A DNA stretch of 64,000 bases from Bosea sp. BIWAKO-01 (GCF_001748145.1 NZ_BCQA01000001.1:1476001-1540000), one strand, 5' to 3'. Numbered from the stretch's first letter, positions 55,559 to 64,000 are shown. Numbers and translations are program-made. Notes: generated from the letters alone by a model not told the origin.

Positions 55559-56604
55559 CGCGCTCCGAGAACGGCACGAGGAGCGGCGGCCGGCGCGCTC
55601 AGCAGGCCGAACAGGTTGCGCGGATCTTCCGGCTCGGTGAGGAGGTCGATCTCATCATAATAGTCGGTGCCCTCGACCTGGTCGCGCAGATAGCGCAGGG
55701 CCGAAAAATCCTCCGTGGCGAAGCCGACGGAATCGAAGATGGTGATCTGGTCCTCGGTGCGGCGCCCCTTGGTCTCGCCGACGATCACACGCCAGAGTTC
55801 CGTGACCGGGAAATCCGGCTCCATCTGCTGGATCTCGCCTTCGATCCGGGTCTGCTCTGGAAATTCGACGAAGACCTCAGCGCGCAGCAGGATGTCGCGC
55901 TGCAGCTCGGTCTTGCCCGGACAATCGCCGCCGACGGCGTTGATGTGCACGCCGGCACCGATCATGTTGTCGGAGAGGATCGTCGCCTTGAGCTTGTCGG
56001 CTGTGACAGTGGTGATGATATCGGCGCCAAGTACGGCCGCTTCGGCGCTGCTCGCCACCTCGATCTCAAACCCGTGCCCCGCGAGATTGGCCCTGAACTT
56101 CGCGGTCGCAGCCGGATCGATATCGTAGACCTGCAGCCGCCGGATGCCGTTGAGCGCCTTGAAGGCCAGCGCCTGGAACTCCGACTGCGAGCCGAGGCCG
56201 ATGATCGCCATCACCGCGGCATCCTCACGGGCAAGATAACGCGCGGCAACGGCCGAGGTCGCGGCGGTCCGCAGCGCCGTGGTGATCGTCATTTCGGAGA
56301 GCAGGCGCGGATATCCGGTCTCGACATCGGAGAGGACCCCGAAGGCCGTCACTGTCTGCAGGCCGGTGCGCGTGTTTTTGGGGTGCCCGTTGACATATTT
56401 GAAGCCGTAGAGCTCGCCGTCGCTGGTCGGCATCAGCTCGATCACGCCGTCGGCAGAATGGCTGGCGACGCGCGGCGCCTTCTCGAACAGGGACCAGCGC
56501 CGAAAATCCTCCTCGATATAGCCCGCAAGGCCAATCAGATAAGGCTCGATGCCGATGGCAGCGATAAGCCGAACCATGTTCTCGACGCCTACATACTGAA
56601 CCAT
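55555..56604 (-). CDS. Ornithine cyclodeaminase
   Basis: The 349-residue NAD-dependent enzyme of the ornithine cyclodeaminase/mu-crystallin family has YGFKYVNGHPKNT, the cofactor loop IIGLGSQSEFQALA, and HINAVGGDCPGKTELQ. The length matches the longer bacterial ornithine cyclodeaminases (about 350). It gives proline from ornithine without a separate reductase. ATG 56604 is chosen because it begins the homologous MVQYVGVENM; GGAGGG lies upstream. It is divergent from an Lrp-type regulator. Confidence 0.92.
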   Translation of the reverse strand: MVQYVGVENMVRLIAAIGIEPYLIGLAGYIEEDFRRWSLFEKAPRVASHSADGVIELMPTSDGELYGFKYVNGHPKNTRTGLQTVTAFGVLSDVETGYPRLLSEMTITTALRTAATSAVAARYLAREDAAVMAIIGLGSQSEFQALAFKALNGIRRLQVYDIDPAATAKFRANLAGHGFEIEVASSAEAAVLGADIITTVTADKLKATILSDNMIGAGVHINAVGGDCPGKTELQRDILLRAEVFVEFPEQTRIEGEIQQMEPDFPVTELWRVIVGETKGRRTEDQITIFDSVGFATEDFSALRYLRDQVEGTDYYDEIDLLTEPEDPRNLFGLLSAPAAAPRAVLGAR

Positions 56605-56654
56605 TGGTCGGCCCTCCTGCGTGATTTTCTGGAATGGAGGGCATTCTAGCCAAT

Positions 56655-56675
56655 GCAATTTGCACACTGAATTGC
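56655..56675. promoter_or_regulatory. Inverted repeat in the divergent Lrp/ornithine cyclodeaminase region
   Basis: GCAATT (56655-56660) and AATTGC (56670-56675) form a perfect 6-base inverted repeat with a 9-base spacer in the 133-base gap between divergent genes. The region is AT-rich relative to its surroundings, as expected for an Lrp-type target. Binding by the adjacent Lrp protein is inferred. Confidence 0.5.
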
Positions 56676-56737
56676 GAACAAGTTCAGATTTGTGCGATTC
56701 ATTGATCAAATCGCTCCCTTCGAATAAACAAATTGCC

Positions 56738-57163
56738 ATGCATGTCTTTGACGAACTCGACCACCGCCTGATCGGTGCTCTACGCGAGGACGGGCGCGCC
56801 CCGATCTCGAAGCTCGCCACCATTCTCGCTGTCTCGCGCGCGACGGTGCAGACCCGGCTCGACCGGCTGATCGAGTCGGGCGCGGTGCTCGGTTTCACCG
56901 TGCGCTCCCGGCAGGACTATGACGACAAGGCCATTCGGGCGATCATGATGATCGAGGTCACAGGCCGCTCGACGACCGCGGTGATCCGGCAGATGCGCGG
57001 CCTGCCGGAACTGCATTCGCTGCACACGACCAATGGAACCTGGGACCTGATCGCAGAGATCCGCGCCTCCAGCCTCAGCGATTTCGATCGCGTGCTGCGC
57101 GAAGTGCGCACCATCGATGGTATTCTCAACAGCGAAACCAGCATTCTGCTCAGCTCGGTATAG
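56738..57163 (+). CDS. Lrp/AsnC family regulator
   Basis: The 141-residue regulator has an N-terminal winged helix (LDHRLIGALREDGRAPISKLA, VSRATVQTRLDRLIESGAVLG) and a C-terminal domain that binds amino acids (HTTNGTWDLIAEIRASSLSDFD). Being divergent from ctlX and ornithine cyclodeaminase, it is likely an ornithine- or arginine-responsive activator of them. The start ATG 56738 has no strong ribosome site. Confidence 0.9.
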   Translation: MHVFDELDHRLIGALREDGRAPISKLATILAVSRATVQTRLDRLIESGAVLGFTVRSRQDYDDKAIRAIMMIEVTGRSTTAVIRQMRGLPELHSLHTTNGTWDLIAEIRASSLSDFDRVLREVRTIDGILNSETSILLSSV

Positions 57164-57313
57164 CCGGCGGGGAGAGCTCTTTGCGCAGCAGGGGGCAAGC
57201 GTCTTCGCACCGCAGCCATTAGCCGCCCCGGCCCAATACGACGCAGTGCGCGAGCCGGCGGAGAAGAACACGGCGGGCTGGAATTGCGGGGGCTCTGTAG
57301 TTGCCGAAGACAT

Positions 57314-58783
57314 TCAGCCGTGGCGTGGGCCGTCGCGCCGCGCCGGTTTGACGAAGCTGCGATAGCCTTCGTGGCCGAGCAGCAGGCTTCGCCCCAGGCC
57401 CGCGAGAAAATCGACATCGCCGGATTTCAGGCTGAGCGTATTGTGCAGTTGGAGAATGCGCGCCTTTTCCGCCTGTCCGCTCACATCTGCGAGGGACAAC
57501 CGCACCACGCTGACATCGAGCCTTCCGCACCCGGCCTGCGCGCCTGCGCCGCCGCAGCGCCAGCGAACCAGCCGATCACGCCAGTGCGCTGCCTCCCCTT
57601 CCAGCGCGTCAAGGCTCATCCGGCTGGCGCTATCGATCATCGCATCGGCAGCCGCAACGATCGCCGACGGCGCGGTGGGACCCTCGACCGCGCTGGACAT
57701 TTCACCACCGACACGCGTGGAGGCGTCGGCCACGATGATGATCAGGCGCTCCAGATACCGCGCGGCAGCGATGCCCAGAGGTTCCGGCGCAGGCTGCTTG
57801 AGCGATCTGATGAGATTTCGCACCGCAAGATTGTCGACAAGGCCGCCGTCAAGCAGCTTGAGATAGCGGAGATCCGGCGCACTGGCGTATCGCGCCTGGG
57901 ACTCCGCAACATGCCTGTCGAACTGCGAGCTCCCGGCAGGAAGGCGGACCGCGGCCGGCGCATTCCGGGCAACGGGACAGTCCCCAGTGAAATTCTGCAG
58001 GACGACCGGAGCGAAGGCGACCGGCACCGCGGACGAGGCCGCGACCGCGTGCGCCAGGGGGAAGCTGTCATAGTCGCTGCAGATCGAGCGGAAGCTCGCC
58101 CGATCGAACGGGAACGGCGCCCGGTTGTAGAGATCGGTCGCGTGCAGCAGGAGCCTTGGTCGTCCGCGTTGACCGAGATCGCCCATCGTCGCGCCGCCAT
58201 ACAGGCTGGCATCCAGCCAGGCCGCAAGACCGGAGAGATCATTGACGCCGCCGTGATAGGCGCGCAGCAGGTTCTCGGGCGTATAGGCCATGCGCAGCGA
58301 CGCTTCTGCGTCCTGGTCGAGAAAGGCGCGGCGGAACTCCGGCAAGGCTCGCGGCCCGTGCAGGGCCAGATGGGCGGCAAGGATGGCTCCACCGGAGACA
58401 CCGGCGACCACGCCAATATCGTCGGCGAGCCTGCGCGTCTGATCGCCCGGAGACGGCTGTTCGGCCAATGCCGACAGCACGCCATATCCGAAGGCCGCGG
58501 AGCGCGCTCCTCCGCCAGAGAACGCGAGGATCACGCGGGTGCGTGCCGGAACTCCCGCTGACAGCCGTGCTGCGGGAGCAGGGTCCTGCCTCAAGGGCGC
58601 GTTCGAGGGCAGGTTGGCGGGCGCGGCACAGGCTGCGGTCCAGAGCGCAAGCATCGCCGTCATCACAAGGGAGCGCCGCGCTCTGGCGACACGCCCGCAG
58701 CGAGCAGCAACAGTCAGGAAACAGGCTTTCAACAATGCCGGCCTTCTCAGCCGCGACACTGTCTCCGCAGGATGCGTGACCAT
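57314..58783 (-). CDS. Patatin-like phospholipase, possible lipoprotein
   Basis: The 489-residue protein has an oxyanion-hole SGGGARSAAFGYGVL (about residues 89-103), the nucleophile S130 in AGVSGGAI, and the catalytic aspartate in KLLDGGLVDN. The hydrophobic N-terminus at 40-52 ends in a cysteine (LALWTAAC), a weak lipobox, so export and lipidation are possible. A start at ATG 58663 would give a cleaner signal. It is the last gene of a unit with a response regulator and histidine kinase, which suggests regulated membrane-lipid turnover. Confidence 0.85.
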   Translation of the reverse strand: MVTHPAETVSRLRRPALLKACFLTVAARCGRVARARRSLVMTAMLALWTAACAAPANLPSNAPLRQDPAPAARLSAGVPARTRVILAFSGGGARSAAFGYGVLSALAEQPSPGDQTRRLADDIGVVAGVSGGAILAAHLALHGPRALPEFRRAFLDQDAEASLRMAYTPENLLRAYHGGVNDLSGLAAWLDASLYGGATMGDLGQRGRPRLLLHATDLYNRAPFPFDRASFRSICSDYDSFPLAHAVAASSAVPVAFAPVVLQNFTGDCPVARNAPAAVRLPAGSSQFDRHVAESQARYASAPDLRYLKLLDGGLVDNLAVRNLIRSLKQPAPEPLGIAAARYLERLIIIVADASTRVGGEMSSAVEGPTAPSAIVAAADAMIDSASRMSLDALEGEAAHWRDRLVRWRCGGAGAQAGCGRLDVSVVRLSLADVSGQAEKARILQLHNTLSLKSGDVDFLAGLGRSLLLGHEGYRSFVKPARRDGPRHG

Positions 58784-58814
58784 TCGCTGGCCAGCGACAT
58801 CTCGCCCGCGTGGG

Positions 58815-60209
58815 TTATGTCAGCATTATGCCCTGGCAGGAGGGATCAATCGCCGGCGGCGGTAATGTAATCCGGAAGCGCGCGCCGGGCGCGGCCGGAT
58901 CGAGGGCGATGATCTGACCGGAATGGCGCCGAACGATCTCCTGGACGAGGTGCAGCCCCAATCCCGCTCCCCGCTCGCGCGGCGCCAGCCGGCAGAACGG
59001 CTCGAAAATGCGGTCGCGCTGCTCGACCGGCACGCCAGGCCCCTCGTCGGCGACCTCGATCGTCCGCTCGCGCCCGACAGCGATCGTGATCGTGCCGTGG
59101 CGTCCGCCGTGCTGGATTGCATTCTGCACGAGGTTGGCCAGCGCCCGTTCAAGCGCGGACTGGTCGCCCCATGCTGCAACCTCATCCGCGTCAGCCTCGA
59201 AAGCCACCTGATAGCCTGAGGCGATCGCCAGCGGAGCAAGGTCGGCGGCGACACGCCGGCTGATCGTCACGACATCGATCCTGGCAAAATCCTCGGTGCT
59301 GTGATCGATCCGTTGAAGGTCGAGCAACTGTTCCGCCATGACGGCGAGCCGCGCCACGTCTTCGTTAAGCCGCGCCCGCTGAGCTGAGTCCGGCAGGATA
59401 TCGAGCCGCGTCTGCAAGATCGCGATCGGCGTCCGCAGTTCATGCGCAGCGTCACCGAGAAAGCGTTTGTGCCGCACATGGCCTTCGTCGAGCCTCTGCA
59501 GGGCGCGGTTGACCGCAGCGACGACCGGGGTCAATTCGCTCGGGGTGGCGTCTGTCGGCAGGCGTTCGCCGTGCCGTTCGATATCGATCCGCTCGGCCTG
59601 CTCCGCCACCTTTCCAAGACCGGCAAGCGCCCTGCGCACGACGATGGGCGTTGCAATGATCGTCGCCAGGCCCATGACCACAAGGGCGGGAAGAACGAAG
59701 CTCATGAAGACGATCAGGAGCCCCTGAACAAGCCAGCTCAGCGGCGCCTCTGCCCCCGGCCCGGTTGCAATCTGGATCTGGCCCGCAGCGCCATCGACCC
59801 AGCGGATCAGTGCATTCGTGCGCGGGGGATCGCCAAGATTCCAGCCGAGCCTCGCATTCCCGACATCGTCGAGCGCGTCGCCGATGCGTGCAAAATGGGG
59901 AGGCGGAGCTCCCTCGGTCAGCGTATGGCCAAGCCGGTCGCGCACGATGAACCAGAGATCAGGAACATCCGACCGCAGCTTCGTCAGCGCAGGCGTCGTT
60001 TGCAGGACCAGCCTGCCGGCAGGATCGCGCGTGACCGCGCTCTTCAGCACATCGACCGTCACATCCTCGGATTCGAAATTGAACAGATGGCCGCCGAGGT
60101 AGAGCGCACCAATGACCAGGATGACGAGCAGCGAGAGCGTCGCGGCCTGCAACGCGAGCAGGCGCCGGACGAGGCGCCATTTCAGCGAATGCGCGCGCCG
60201 CCAGGTCAT
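58815..60209 (-). CDS. Sensor histidine kinase
   Basis: The 464-residue membrane kinase has TM1 at about residues 20-40, a periplasmic sensor domain of about 115 residues without cysteines, TM2 at about 160-190, HAMP, and the phosphoacceptor H256 in AAHELRTPIA. The N box is NLVQNAIQHGG and the G boxes are VADEGPGVP and GAGLGLHLV. It overlaps the response regulator by 4 bases and lies 31 bases before the patatin gene. The signal is unknown. Confidence 0.93.
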   Translation of the reverse strand: MTWRRAHSLKWRLVRRLLALQAATLSLLVILVIGALYLGGHLFNFESEDVTVDVLKSAVTRDPAGRLVLQTTPALTKLRSDVPDLWFIVRDRLGHTLTEGAPPPHFARIGDALDDVGNARLGWNLGDPPRTNALIRWVDGAAGQIQIATGPGAEAPLSWLVQGLLIVFMSFVLPALVVMGLATIIATPIVVRRALAGLGKVAEQAERIDIERHGERLPTDATPSELTPVVAAVNRALQRLDEGHVRHKRFLGDAAHELRTPIAILQTRLDILPDSAQRARLNEDVARLAVMAEQLLDLQRIDHSTEDFARIDVVTISRRVAADLAPLAIASGYQVAFEADADEVAAWGDQSALERALANLVQNAIQHGGRHGTITIAVGRERTIEVADEGPGVPVEQRDRIFEPFCRLAPRERGAGLGLHLVQEIVRRHSGQIIALDPAAPGARFRITLPPPAIDPSCQGIMLT

Positions 60210-60880
60210 GCCGCGTGTTTGAGGAGATAACCGACGCCGCGAATTCCGTGGATCTCGAGGCCGGCGCCCGCCTTCGTCAGCTTCCGACGCAGGTTCGACA
60301 CATGCATGTCGAGCGCATTCGATTGGATTTCGTCATCGAAGCCGTAGACCGCCTCCTCCAGCGCGGCGCGCTGCACCGTGCGCCCACGTCGGCGCAAAAG
60401 GGCCTCCAGCACCAGCAGCTCCCGGCGCGGCAATTCGAGCCCAACACCATCAATGCTCGCGCAGCGATCTTGCCAATCATAATCGAGGCGCCCTGCCCGT
60501 ATCCGATCGGGAGCCATCACCGGCGCACGGCGGAGCACGGCGCGCAGCCGAGCCAGCAACTCGTCGATCGCAAACGGCTTGGCGAGATAGTCATCGGCTC
60601 CGGTGTCCAGACCCTTGACCCGGTCCCCGAGGTCGCCCCGCGCGGTCAGCACGATCACCGGCGCGATCTGCCTGTAGGCACGAAGCCTCGGGATCAGCGT
60701 CAGGCCGTCGCCGTCCGGCAATTGCCGGTCGAGCAGAATTGCGCAGTGCGCCGCAGTCGCGATCGCCTCCTCCCCTTCCGCCAGCGTGGTTACGTGGTCG
60801 ACGACCATGTCGTGCTGGGCCAGGGCTGCGCGAAGCGCCGCCGCCATTTCCGGCTCGTCTTCCACCAGGAGAATGCGCAT
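60206..60880 (-). CDS. OmpR/PhoB-type response regulator
   Basis: The 224-residue regulator has a receiver domain (acidic pair EDE at 8-10, phosphoacceptor D51 in ILLDRQLPDGDG, T and K in VLTARGD and AKPF) and a winged-helix DNA-binding domain (LPRRELLVLEALLRRRGRTV, SNALDMHVSNLRRKL). ATG 60880 gives the usual MRILLVEDEP; the longer frame upstream is not family-like. It is the first gene of the unit with kinase and patatin. Confidence 0.94.
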   Translation of the reverse strand: MRILLVEDEPEMAAALRAALAQHDMVVDHVTTLAEGEEAIATAAHCAILLDRQLPDGDGLTLIPRLRAYRQIAPVIVLTARGDLGDRVKGLDTGADDYLAKPFAIDELLARLRAVLRRAPVMAPDRIRAGRLDYDWQDRCASIDGVGLELPRRELLVLEALLRRRGRTVQRAALEEAVYGFDDEIQSNALDMHVSNLRRKLTKAGAGLEIHGIRGVGYLLKHAA

Positions 60881-61054
60881 GGCTAGGACAGGCTCGCTGT
60901 GACCCAGCCTCTCCTGACGCAGCAACATTGCCGCGAGGTTGCGCGAGTTCGAAGCCCCTCGACGAGAGGGTGCTTGCCAGGTTCCCGCGAGACGATCCGC
61001 TCATCCCGGCTGCCCTGGATCGCGGCGAAGCCTACGCCCTTCCGCAATAGCACG

Positions 61055-61984
61055 TCATGGTGTCACCAGCGCGCGGTGGGCGGCAGCTTCGCCGCATATC
61101 CAGGCCCGAAAGGCCGCAATGGCCGGCCTTTCGGCTGAGATCTCGGGGCAGACCAGATAATATTGATGCGGCCCTCTGACCTGATGCGGGAAGGGCCGGA
61201 CGAGGCGCCCCGCATCAAGATAGTCCCCGATCAGGACATTGGTGGCGAGGGCTATTCCCTGGCCCGAGGCGGCGGCCTGCAAAGCGAGGAACATATGCGA
61301 GAAGCGCGGTCCCCGCGTCGCGTCGATGTCTGGCAAACCGACCGCGGCCAGCCAGCGCGGCCAGGTGACATAGTCGAGTATTCCCTCCGGATTCTCATGC
61401 AGCAGGGTGTGATGGCGCAAATCCGCTGGCTCGCGCAAAGGCCGTTCGGGATCATCGAGAAGAGTGGTGCTGCAAACGGGAAAGAAGTTCTCTTCCATCA
61501 GCAGGTCCGTGCGCAGTCCGGGGTAGATGCCGCGGCCGGAGCGGATCGCCACGTCGACATCCTCGCCTTCAAAATCGGTCAGACTCGTCGAGATCGACAC
61601 ACGCACCTCGAGATCGGGGTGGCGCTCCTTCAGCGAACCGAGGCGGGGGATCAGCCAGCTCAAGGCGAAGCTCGGCAATGTGCTGACAGTCAGAATATTG
61701 GGCGCATCGGGCCGTAAGGCGCGCGCCGTGGCCTCGTTGAGCTGATCGAGCAGCAGCGAAACGGTCGCGGCGTAGCGTTCCCCGACGGCTGTCAGGGCGA
61801 CGCCCTTGCTCGGCAGGCGCGTAAAGAGAGAGCGGCGCAGCCAGGCCTCAAGCGATCTCACCTGCTGGCCGACCGCACTGGCGGTGACGGCGAGTTCGTC
61901 CCCGGCCTTCTCGAAGTTGAGGTGCCGGGCTGCGGCTTCGAAAGCGCGCAGAGAGGTCAAGGGCGGAAGGTGGCGACGCGTCAT
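61055..61984 (-). CDS. LysR family regulator (GcvA-like)
   Basis: The 309-residue protein has an N-terminal winged helix (PLTSLRAFEAAARHLNFEKAGDEL, VTASAVGQQVRSLEAWL) and a periplasmic-binding-like effector domain (LTVSTLPSFALSWLIPRLG). The GcvA-like branch shows in the start and in the WLIPRLG segment. ATG 61984 is chosen. It is divergent from a DUF1127 gene; the inverted repeats in the gap are candidates for its own site. Confidence 0.9.
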   Translation of the reverse strand: MTRRHLPPLTSLRAFEAAARHLNFEKAGDELAVTASAVGQQVRSLEAWLRRSLFTRLPSKGVALTAVGERYAATVSLLLDQLNEATARALRPDAPNILTVSTLPSFALSWLIPRLGSLKERHPDLEVRVSISTSLTDFEGEDVDVAIRSGRGIYPGLRTDLLMEENFFPVCSTTLLDDPERPLREPADLRHHTLLHENPEGILDYVTWPRWLAAVGLPDIDATRGPRFSHMFLALQAAASGQGIALATNVLIGDYLDAGRLVRPFPHQVRGPHQYYLVCPEISAERPAIAAFRAWICGEAAAHRALVTP

Positions 61985-62001
61985 GGGTAAGCGAAGAAAA
62001 C

Positions 62002-62047
62002 CTTGGGCTGAAGCCAAGAAGTTCGCATTTGCTTGGACCCCAGGCAA
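62002..62047. promoter_or_regulatory. Candidate LysR binding region
   Basis: Two inverted repeats lie in the 105-base divergent gap: CTTGG (62002-62006) with CCAAG (62014-62018), and TTGC (62029-62032) with GCAA (62044-62047) with 11 bases between. Spacing and position suit a LysR regulator, but the arms are short. Confidence 0.35.
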
Positions 62048-62089
62048 GGAGCAGATTTGCTGGCGAAACCTGAGATAAGGGAGGCCGTC

Positions 62090-62305
62090 ATGTCGACCAG
62101 GCCAGCCATAGAAAACCTTCTGCCACTCCCTGCCGCGCCGTCGATTCACGGCCTATCGCGCCTGCTGCTGCGTCTTGAAACCTGGCTTAACGCCAAAGCC
62201 AGCGCACGCGCGCTCTACCGCATGGATGACCGCGCATTGTCAGATATCGCGCTCTCCCGCAGCGACGTGGAACGCGTCAATGCCACGGTCCGGCTGCCGG
62301 ATTGA
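62090..62305 (+). CDS. DUF1127 small protein
   Basis: The 71-residue protein ends in the DUF1127 (YjiS-like) signature: ETWLNAKASARALYRMDDRALSDIALSRSDVERV, a basic helix-loop segment that in some alphaproteobacterial relatives takes part in RNA-linked stress or phosphate responses. GGGAGG before ATG 62090 is a good ribosome site. It is divergent from the LysR gene. Confidence 0.8.
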   Translation: MSTRPAIENLLPLPAAPSIHGLSRLLLRLETWLNAKASARALYRMDDRALSDIALSRSDVERVNATVRLPD

Positions 62306-62437
62306 CGGCTTGGCCGGCAGCGTGCCGGGTTGCTGGAGGACGCAGCGGCGGTCGGGTCCTTGCGCCGCTTGATGGCGCATCGTGAGGCCGGGTCGGCGTC
62401 GGGCCGGTGGCAACCGAGAAGCGCACCCCTTTGATCC

Positions 62438-62761
62438 TCAATAGGTTTTGGCCAGGTACTCGGCGATCGCCTTCGCATCGGCCTCGTCGATCGGGGCTCG
62501 GTAGACCTTGATCATCTTCTGCACCTCGGCGTCCCAGAAGGCCTGCCCCTTCTTCGGCGGCTGGAAGTTGACATAGTCGACCGAGTGGCACGACATGCAG
62601 TTGTTCTTTGCCGCCTCGAAGCCGGGACCAGGGCCCGGCTTGAGCACCGCTGTTTCAGCCGGCAGCTGATAGGTTTTCGGCGTTGCCAGCGCCACCCCGG
62701 TCAACGCCACACCGGCAAGGCAGAGCCCGAAAGCCGACGCCCCAATGACGCGCAAGGTCAT
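62438..62761 (-). CDS. sorB: Sulfite dehydrogenase cytochrome subunit SorB
   Basis: The 107-residue protein has a signal peptide (residues 1-26, ending ALAT) and one heme c motif, CMSCHSVDYVNFQPP, matching SorB of sulfite:cytochrome c oxidoreductase. GGAGG just before ATG 62761 supports that start; an ATG at 62773 overlaps the sorA stop in TGATG and would add four residues. It passes electrons from SorA to the respiratory chain. Confidence 0.88.
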   Translation of the reverse strand: MTLRVIGASAFGLCLAGVALTGVALATPKTYQLPAETAVLKPGPGPGFEAAKNNCMSCHSVDYVNFQPPKKGQAFWDAEVQKMIKVYRAPIDEADAKAIAEYLAKTY

Positions 62762-62772
62762 GGCCACCTCCA

Positions 62773-63993
62773 TCACGCGGCCATCACGCGCGTCGTCTCG
62801 ACGACATTGCGCATATAGCCCGCCGGATTCCACAAGGGCTCGATCGGCTGCGATTGGCCGATCCGGTTGGTCGCCCTGACCATCAGCACATGCTCACCCT
62901 TGGGCAGCCGGACCGCGGCCTTCCATTCGCGGAAGGAGTATCTTCCGAGATTTTCGCCAAGCGTCGCCGCAAGCCAGGATTTTCCACCATCTGGCGAAAT
63001 CGCGACATCGGTGACGCCATAGCCACCGTCAAAGGCAATGCCGCGCAGCACGACATCTGCATTGGCCCTCACCGTTGCCCCGCTTTGCACGCTGGTGATG
63101 AAGGAGCGGACGCTGAAGCGGTTGATCGGCACGGTCGCGGTCGGGGCCTTGCCGGGCTCGGTGCAGGCACAGGCATTGGCAGGGATGCGATAGGCCGACG
63201 TCATCCAGAACCCGTCGAAGGTCTTGTCGAGCACGGCGATCTCGCGGAGATGCTTGACCCAATAGGTTCCGAAATAGCCCGGCACGACCAGGCGCACCGG
63301 GAAGCCATTGAGCCAGGGCAGATCCTCGCCGTTCATGGCGTAGGCCAGCATGACCTCGCCATCGCGGGCATGGTCGATGTCGAGCGCCTTGATGAAATCC
63401 GGAGTGTCGGGGATCACCGGGCCGTCGAGGCCGTCGAAGGACACCTGCACCGAACCGGCCTGGACACCCGCCTTGTCGAGCACAGCCTTGAGCGGCACGC
63501 CCCTCCAGCGGGCATTGCCCATCGCGCCGTTGGCGAGCTGACCGCCGGCGACGCGCGGCTCGAACAGGCCGCGGCTGTTACCGGAGCACTGGTTCACCGC
63601 GATGATCTCGACAGGCTCGAACCCCGTCTTCAGGTCCTGAAGCGATATCGATAACGGCTTGTCGACCTTGCCCGTGATCGCGATGCGGAAGGCGTCCGGA
63701 TCGATCTCGGTCGGGATATCCGCCAGATGGTAGCGCACGAAGAACGCATCGTTCGGGGTCAGAAGCCCGTCATTGAACACGCCGAACGGGGTTTCGAGCT
63801 GGGGCGGGCGCGCCGTCAATTCAATCAGCGGGCGTTTGCCGGGATAAGCGACGAGCGACCGCTCGCCATTGTCGAAAGGGAGCCTCACCGTCTCGGCTGC
63901 GAAGGCAGCAAGGCCTGCGCCCTCGCCGACTGCCACCCCCAGCCCCAACACGGCGCGCCCCGCCGCTTTGAGCATTTGCCGTCTGTTGAACAT
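62773..63993 (-). CDS. sorA: Sulfite dehydrogenase molybdenum subunit SorA
   Basis: The 406-residue sulfite-oxidase-family protein has a Tat signal (FNRRQMLKAAGRAVLG, residues 2-17), a molybdopterin domain whose cysteine ligand is C136 in AVNQCSGNSR, and a C-terminal dimerisation domain (VAISPDGGKSWLAA). It oxidises sulfite to sulfate in the periplasm. Pairing with SorB supports SorA rather than MsrP/YedY. The gene starts 7 bases from the right edge, so its promoter is outside. Confidence 0.92.
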   Translation of the reverse strand: MFNRRQMLKAAGRAVLGLGVAVGEGAGLAAFAAETVRLPFDNGERSLVAYPGKRPLIELTARPPQLETPFGVFNDGLLTPNDAFFVRYHLADIPTEIDPDAFRIAITGKVDKPLSISLQDLKTGFEPVEIIAVNQCSGNSRGLFEPRVAGGQLANGAMGNARWRGVPLKAVLDKAGVQAGSVQVSFDGLDGPVIPDTPDFIKALDIDHARDGEVMLAYAMNGEDLPWLNGFPVRLVVPGYFGTYWVKHLREIAVLDKTFDGFWMTSAYRIPANACACTEPGKAPTATVPINRFSVRSFITSVQSGATVRANADVVLRGIAFDGGYGVTDVAISPDGGKSWLAATLGENLGRYSFREWKAAVRLPKGEHVLMVRATNRIGQSQPIEPLWNPAGYMRNVVETTRVMAA

Positions 63994-64000
63994 GGCGCTC

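Noticed and set aside
1..64000. Prophage, integrative element, CRISPR array or defence island
   Set aside because: No integrase, transposase, phage structural gene, att-like direct repeat, Cas gene or regular repeat-spacer pattern was found; gene content is metabolic throughout.

Overview
The window is GC-rich, densely packed DNA from an alphaproteobacterium, most likely of the order Hyphomicrobiales. A Bosea- or Methylobacterium-like genome is my inference from protein style and from intergenic repeat elements; nothing here fixes the genus. Indicators are the aerobic-type cobalamin genes, periplasmic nitrate reductase, many Tat-exported redox enzymes, Liv-type ABC transport and the dispersed intergenic palindromes. 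There is no rRNA, tRNA, CRISPR array, transposase, integrase or phage gene, so this reads as ordinary chromosome.

Layout. 1-7635: cobalamin corrin-ring block (cobI fragment, cobJ, cobK reversed, cobL, cobE, cobM, cbiD reversed, cobB, bluB). 7706-9083: 3-oxoacid CoA-transferase scoAB. 9233-12498: Tat-exported molybdenum hydroxylase of the IorAB type with a diheme cytochrome c, divergent from a TetR gene and separated from it by a large nested palindrome. 13498-18342: Liv-type ABC transporter whose livG is frameshifted inside Walker A. 18345-19720: cytochrome c plus Tat-exported virginiamycin-B-lyase-like beta-propeller. 19817-24997: TetR, isochorismatase-like hydrolase and DsbA-like isomerase, divergent from an HpaB/4-hydroxybutyryl-CoA-dehydratase-family protein and an AidB-like acyl-CoA dehydrogenase. 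25128-26863: DUF899 protein and MarR with a clear operator, then a VOC protein. 27466-33236: isochorismatase-like hydrolase, a frameshifted autotransporter, aldehyde dehydrogenase. 33832-39013: MFS pump, DUF1269 protein, dapD, small secreted protein, 8-oxoguanine-deaminase-like amidohydrolase. 39166-43352: frameshifted tam and the dTDP-rhamnose operon rfbCBDA. 43398-49760: MarR and Lrp regulators and a diaminopropionate ammonia-lyase, MFS, GST, M20 hydrolase, class II aldolase series. 49931-54604: napEFDABC. 54611-57163: ctlX and ornithine cyclodeaminase divergent from an Lrp regulator. 57314-60880: response regulator, histidine kinase, patatin operon. 61055-63993: LysR, DUF1127, and sulfite dehydrogenase sorAB.

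How the genes work together. The cobalamin genes cover most of the steps from precorrin-2 to hydrogenobyrinate a,c-diamide plus the lower ligand. CbiD is present and CobF is not seen, which suggests CbiD supplies the ring-contraction methyltransferase step. Four periplasmic redox modules (IorAB-cytochrome, propeller-cytochrome, Nap, SorAB) show a versatile periplasmic electron economy. The most unusual items are the concentric palindromic operator at 12619-12667, the 4-hydroxybutyryl-CoA-dehydratase relative that keeps only two of four iron-sulfur ligands, the MarR promoter that implies a leaderless mRNA, and the autotransporter disrupted at a 4-base tandem repeat. Three simple frameshifts in 64 kb (livG, autotransporter, tam) raise the question of sequence accuracy versus real gene decay.
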